Source: CAZMZW01 sp963802275
Lineage (GTDB): Bacteria; Chloroflexota; Anaerolineae; Anaerolineales; Anaerolineaceae
Direction of reading: 5' to 3'
DNA: 64,000 nucleotides
NCBI GenBank assembly: GCA_963802275.1
Contig: CAWDIB010000004.1
Coordinates: forward strand, 868,001 to 932,000
Shown piece by piece: positions 63,415 through 64,000 of this stretch; position 1 is the stretch's first letter, and each line of letters begins with the position of its first letter. Under the pieces are notes generated by a model, which saw only the letters and a program-made list of their open reading frames with translations, made no database searches and was not told where the DNA came from. The position numbers were made by a program, and so were the translations under genes.

Positions 63415-64000
63415 ATGAACTTGGCAGACATTCTCAGCAGCATCTTTCAGGGAATTCCGAATTTTTACTGGGGCAGCCTGGTGATGATCGCGGTGGGAAT
63501 CGTGCTTGTCTACCTGGCCATCGCCAAGGAGTATGAACCGGTTTTACTGCTGCCAATCGGATTTGGCTGTATCCTGGCCAACCTGGGCATGGCCGCCACC
63601 GCCGAAGGCGATAATTTTCTTTCGGTGCTTTATCGGGCTGGCATCCAAACTGAATTATTCCCCCTTTTAATTTTTGTGGGGGTGGGCGGGATGATCGATT
63701 TCAGCCCGCTGCTGGCACAACCCAAGATGGTACTAATGGGCGCTGCCGGGCAATTCGGTATTTACGGCACCCTACTGCTGGCAACACTGTTGAACTTCAA
63801 TATCAACCAGGCAGCTTCCATCGGGGTGATTGGTGCCATTGATGGTCCGACTGCCATTTTTGTGGCTGGCAAACTAGCCCCCGAGCTGCTGGCACCCATC
63901 GCAGTGGCTGCTTACTCCTACATGAGTCTGATCCCCATCATCCAACCACCAATCATGAAAATCATGACCACGCGCAAGGAACGGCTGATCCGCATGGATT
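63415..64000 (+). CDS. mmdB: Na+-translocating decarboxylase beta subunit (OadB/MmdB), C-terminus cut by window edge
   Basis: 195 residues seen from ATG 63415, 12 bases after the biotin carrier. Multi-pass membrane protein that decarboxylates carboxybiotin while moving Na+ outward. Family motifs include LFPLLIFVGVGGMIDFSPLL, GVIGAIDGPTAIFVAGKLAP (catalytic/ion-binding Asp of the GADGPT motif, here AIDGPT), IAVAAYSYMSLIPIIQPPIM and TTRKERLIRM. Usual full length is about 380 residues, so half lies outside the window. Completes the operon alpha, OadG, carrier, beta. Confidence 0.95.
   Translation, partial: MNLADILSSIFQGIPNFYWGSLVMIAVGIVLVYLAIAKEYEPVLLLPIGFGCILANLGMAATAEGDNFLSVLYRAGIQTELFPLLIFVGVGGMIDFSPLLAQPKMVLMGAAGQFGIYGTLLLATLLNFNINQAASIGVIGAIDGPTAIFVAGKLAPELLAPIAVAAYSYMSLIPIIQPPIMKIMTTRKERLIRMD

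Noticed and set aside
1..64000. tRNA, rRNA, integrase or transposase genes
   Set aside because: None was found by eye; no T-loop-like sequences or transposase motifs were recognised on either strand.

Overview
The window looks like a chromosomal stretch of a bacterium of the Chloroflexota, most likely an Anaerolineae-type organism. That placement is inferred from overall protein style (Pro/Thr-rich linkers in a large secreted FN3 protein, DUF2089 with a SHOCT-like partner, many GT-C membrane proteins, a sodium-pump acyl-CoA decarboxylase). No rRNA, tRNA, CRISPR array, prophage or insertion sequence was seen.

Layout. 1-4.2 kb (minus): a 2-oxoacid dehydrogenase operon (E1 alpha, E1 beta, E2, the last cut by the window edge) preceded by a sugar-nucleotide epimerase. 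4.2-8 kb: a secreted L,D-transpeptidase, an M32 carboxypeptidase and a 2-hydroxyacid dehydrogenase. 8.1-12.3 kb (minus): a TetR regulator, membrane-fusion protein, ABC ATPase and MacB-type permease in one operon, with a recognisable promoter and an overlapping palindromic operator. 12.3-20.9 kb: housekeeping and small regulatory genes (membrane-anchored HEWIH metallopeptidase, FmdB-type zinc ribbon, guanylate kinase, rhomboid protease, SHOCT-like/DUF2089 pair, SixA-like phosphatase, S9 peptidase, class V aminotransferase).

21-52.6 kb is a large cell-surface glycan locus. It has nine big multi-pass membrane proteins, mostly of GT-C glycosyltransferase type, a flippase-like UPF0104 protein, a GT2 glycosyltransferase, a methyltransferase-GT2 fusion, a kinase-like/methyltransferase fusion, four stand-alone SAM methyltransferases, asparagine synthase, a membrane sulfatase-family hydrolase and an SGNH-like protein. 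Several membrane proteins are paralogous pairs. The gene set suggests assembly, flipping and modification (methylation, possibly phosphorylation, amidation) of a surface polymer from lipid-linked sugars; the product cannot be read from sequence.

52.7-64 kb: a 3-methyladenine DNA glycosylase, a NeuD-like acyltransferase overlapping a bactofilin, a lytic-transglycosylase-like secreted protein divergent from a large FN3/LamG-like surface protein, a DegT-family aminotransferase, a PH-domain membrane protein, and a sodium-translocating methylmalonyl-CoA-type decarboxylase operon (alpha, OadG-like, biotin carrier, beta; the last cut by the window edge).

Twelve apparent single-base indels break nine genes between 1.2 and 37.5 kb. 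Eleven look like one extra base and one like a missing base, most of them in short homopolymers. The genes are otherwise intact and the lengths work out exactly when one base is corrected, so these are more likely sequencing or assembly errors than real pseudogenes. Coordinates below give the repaired gene spans.
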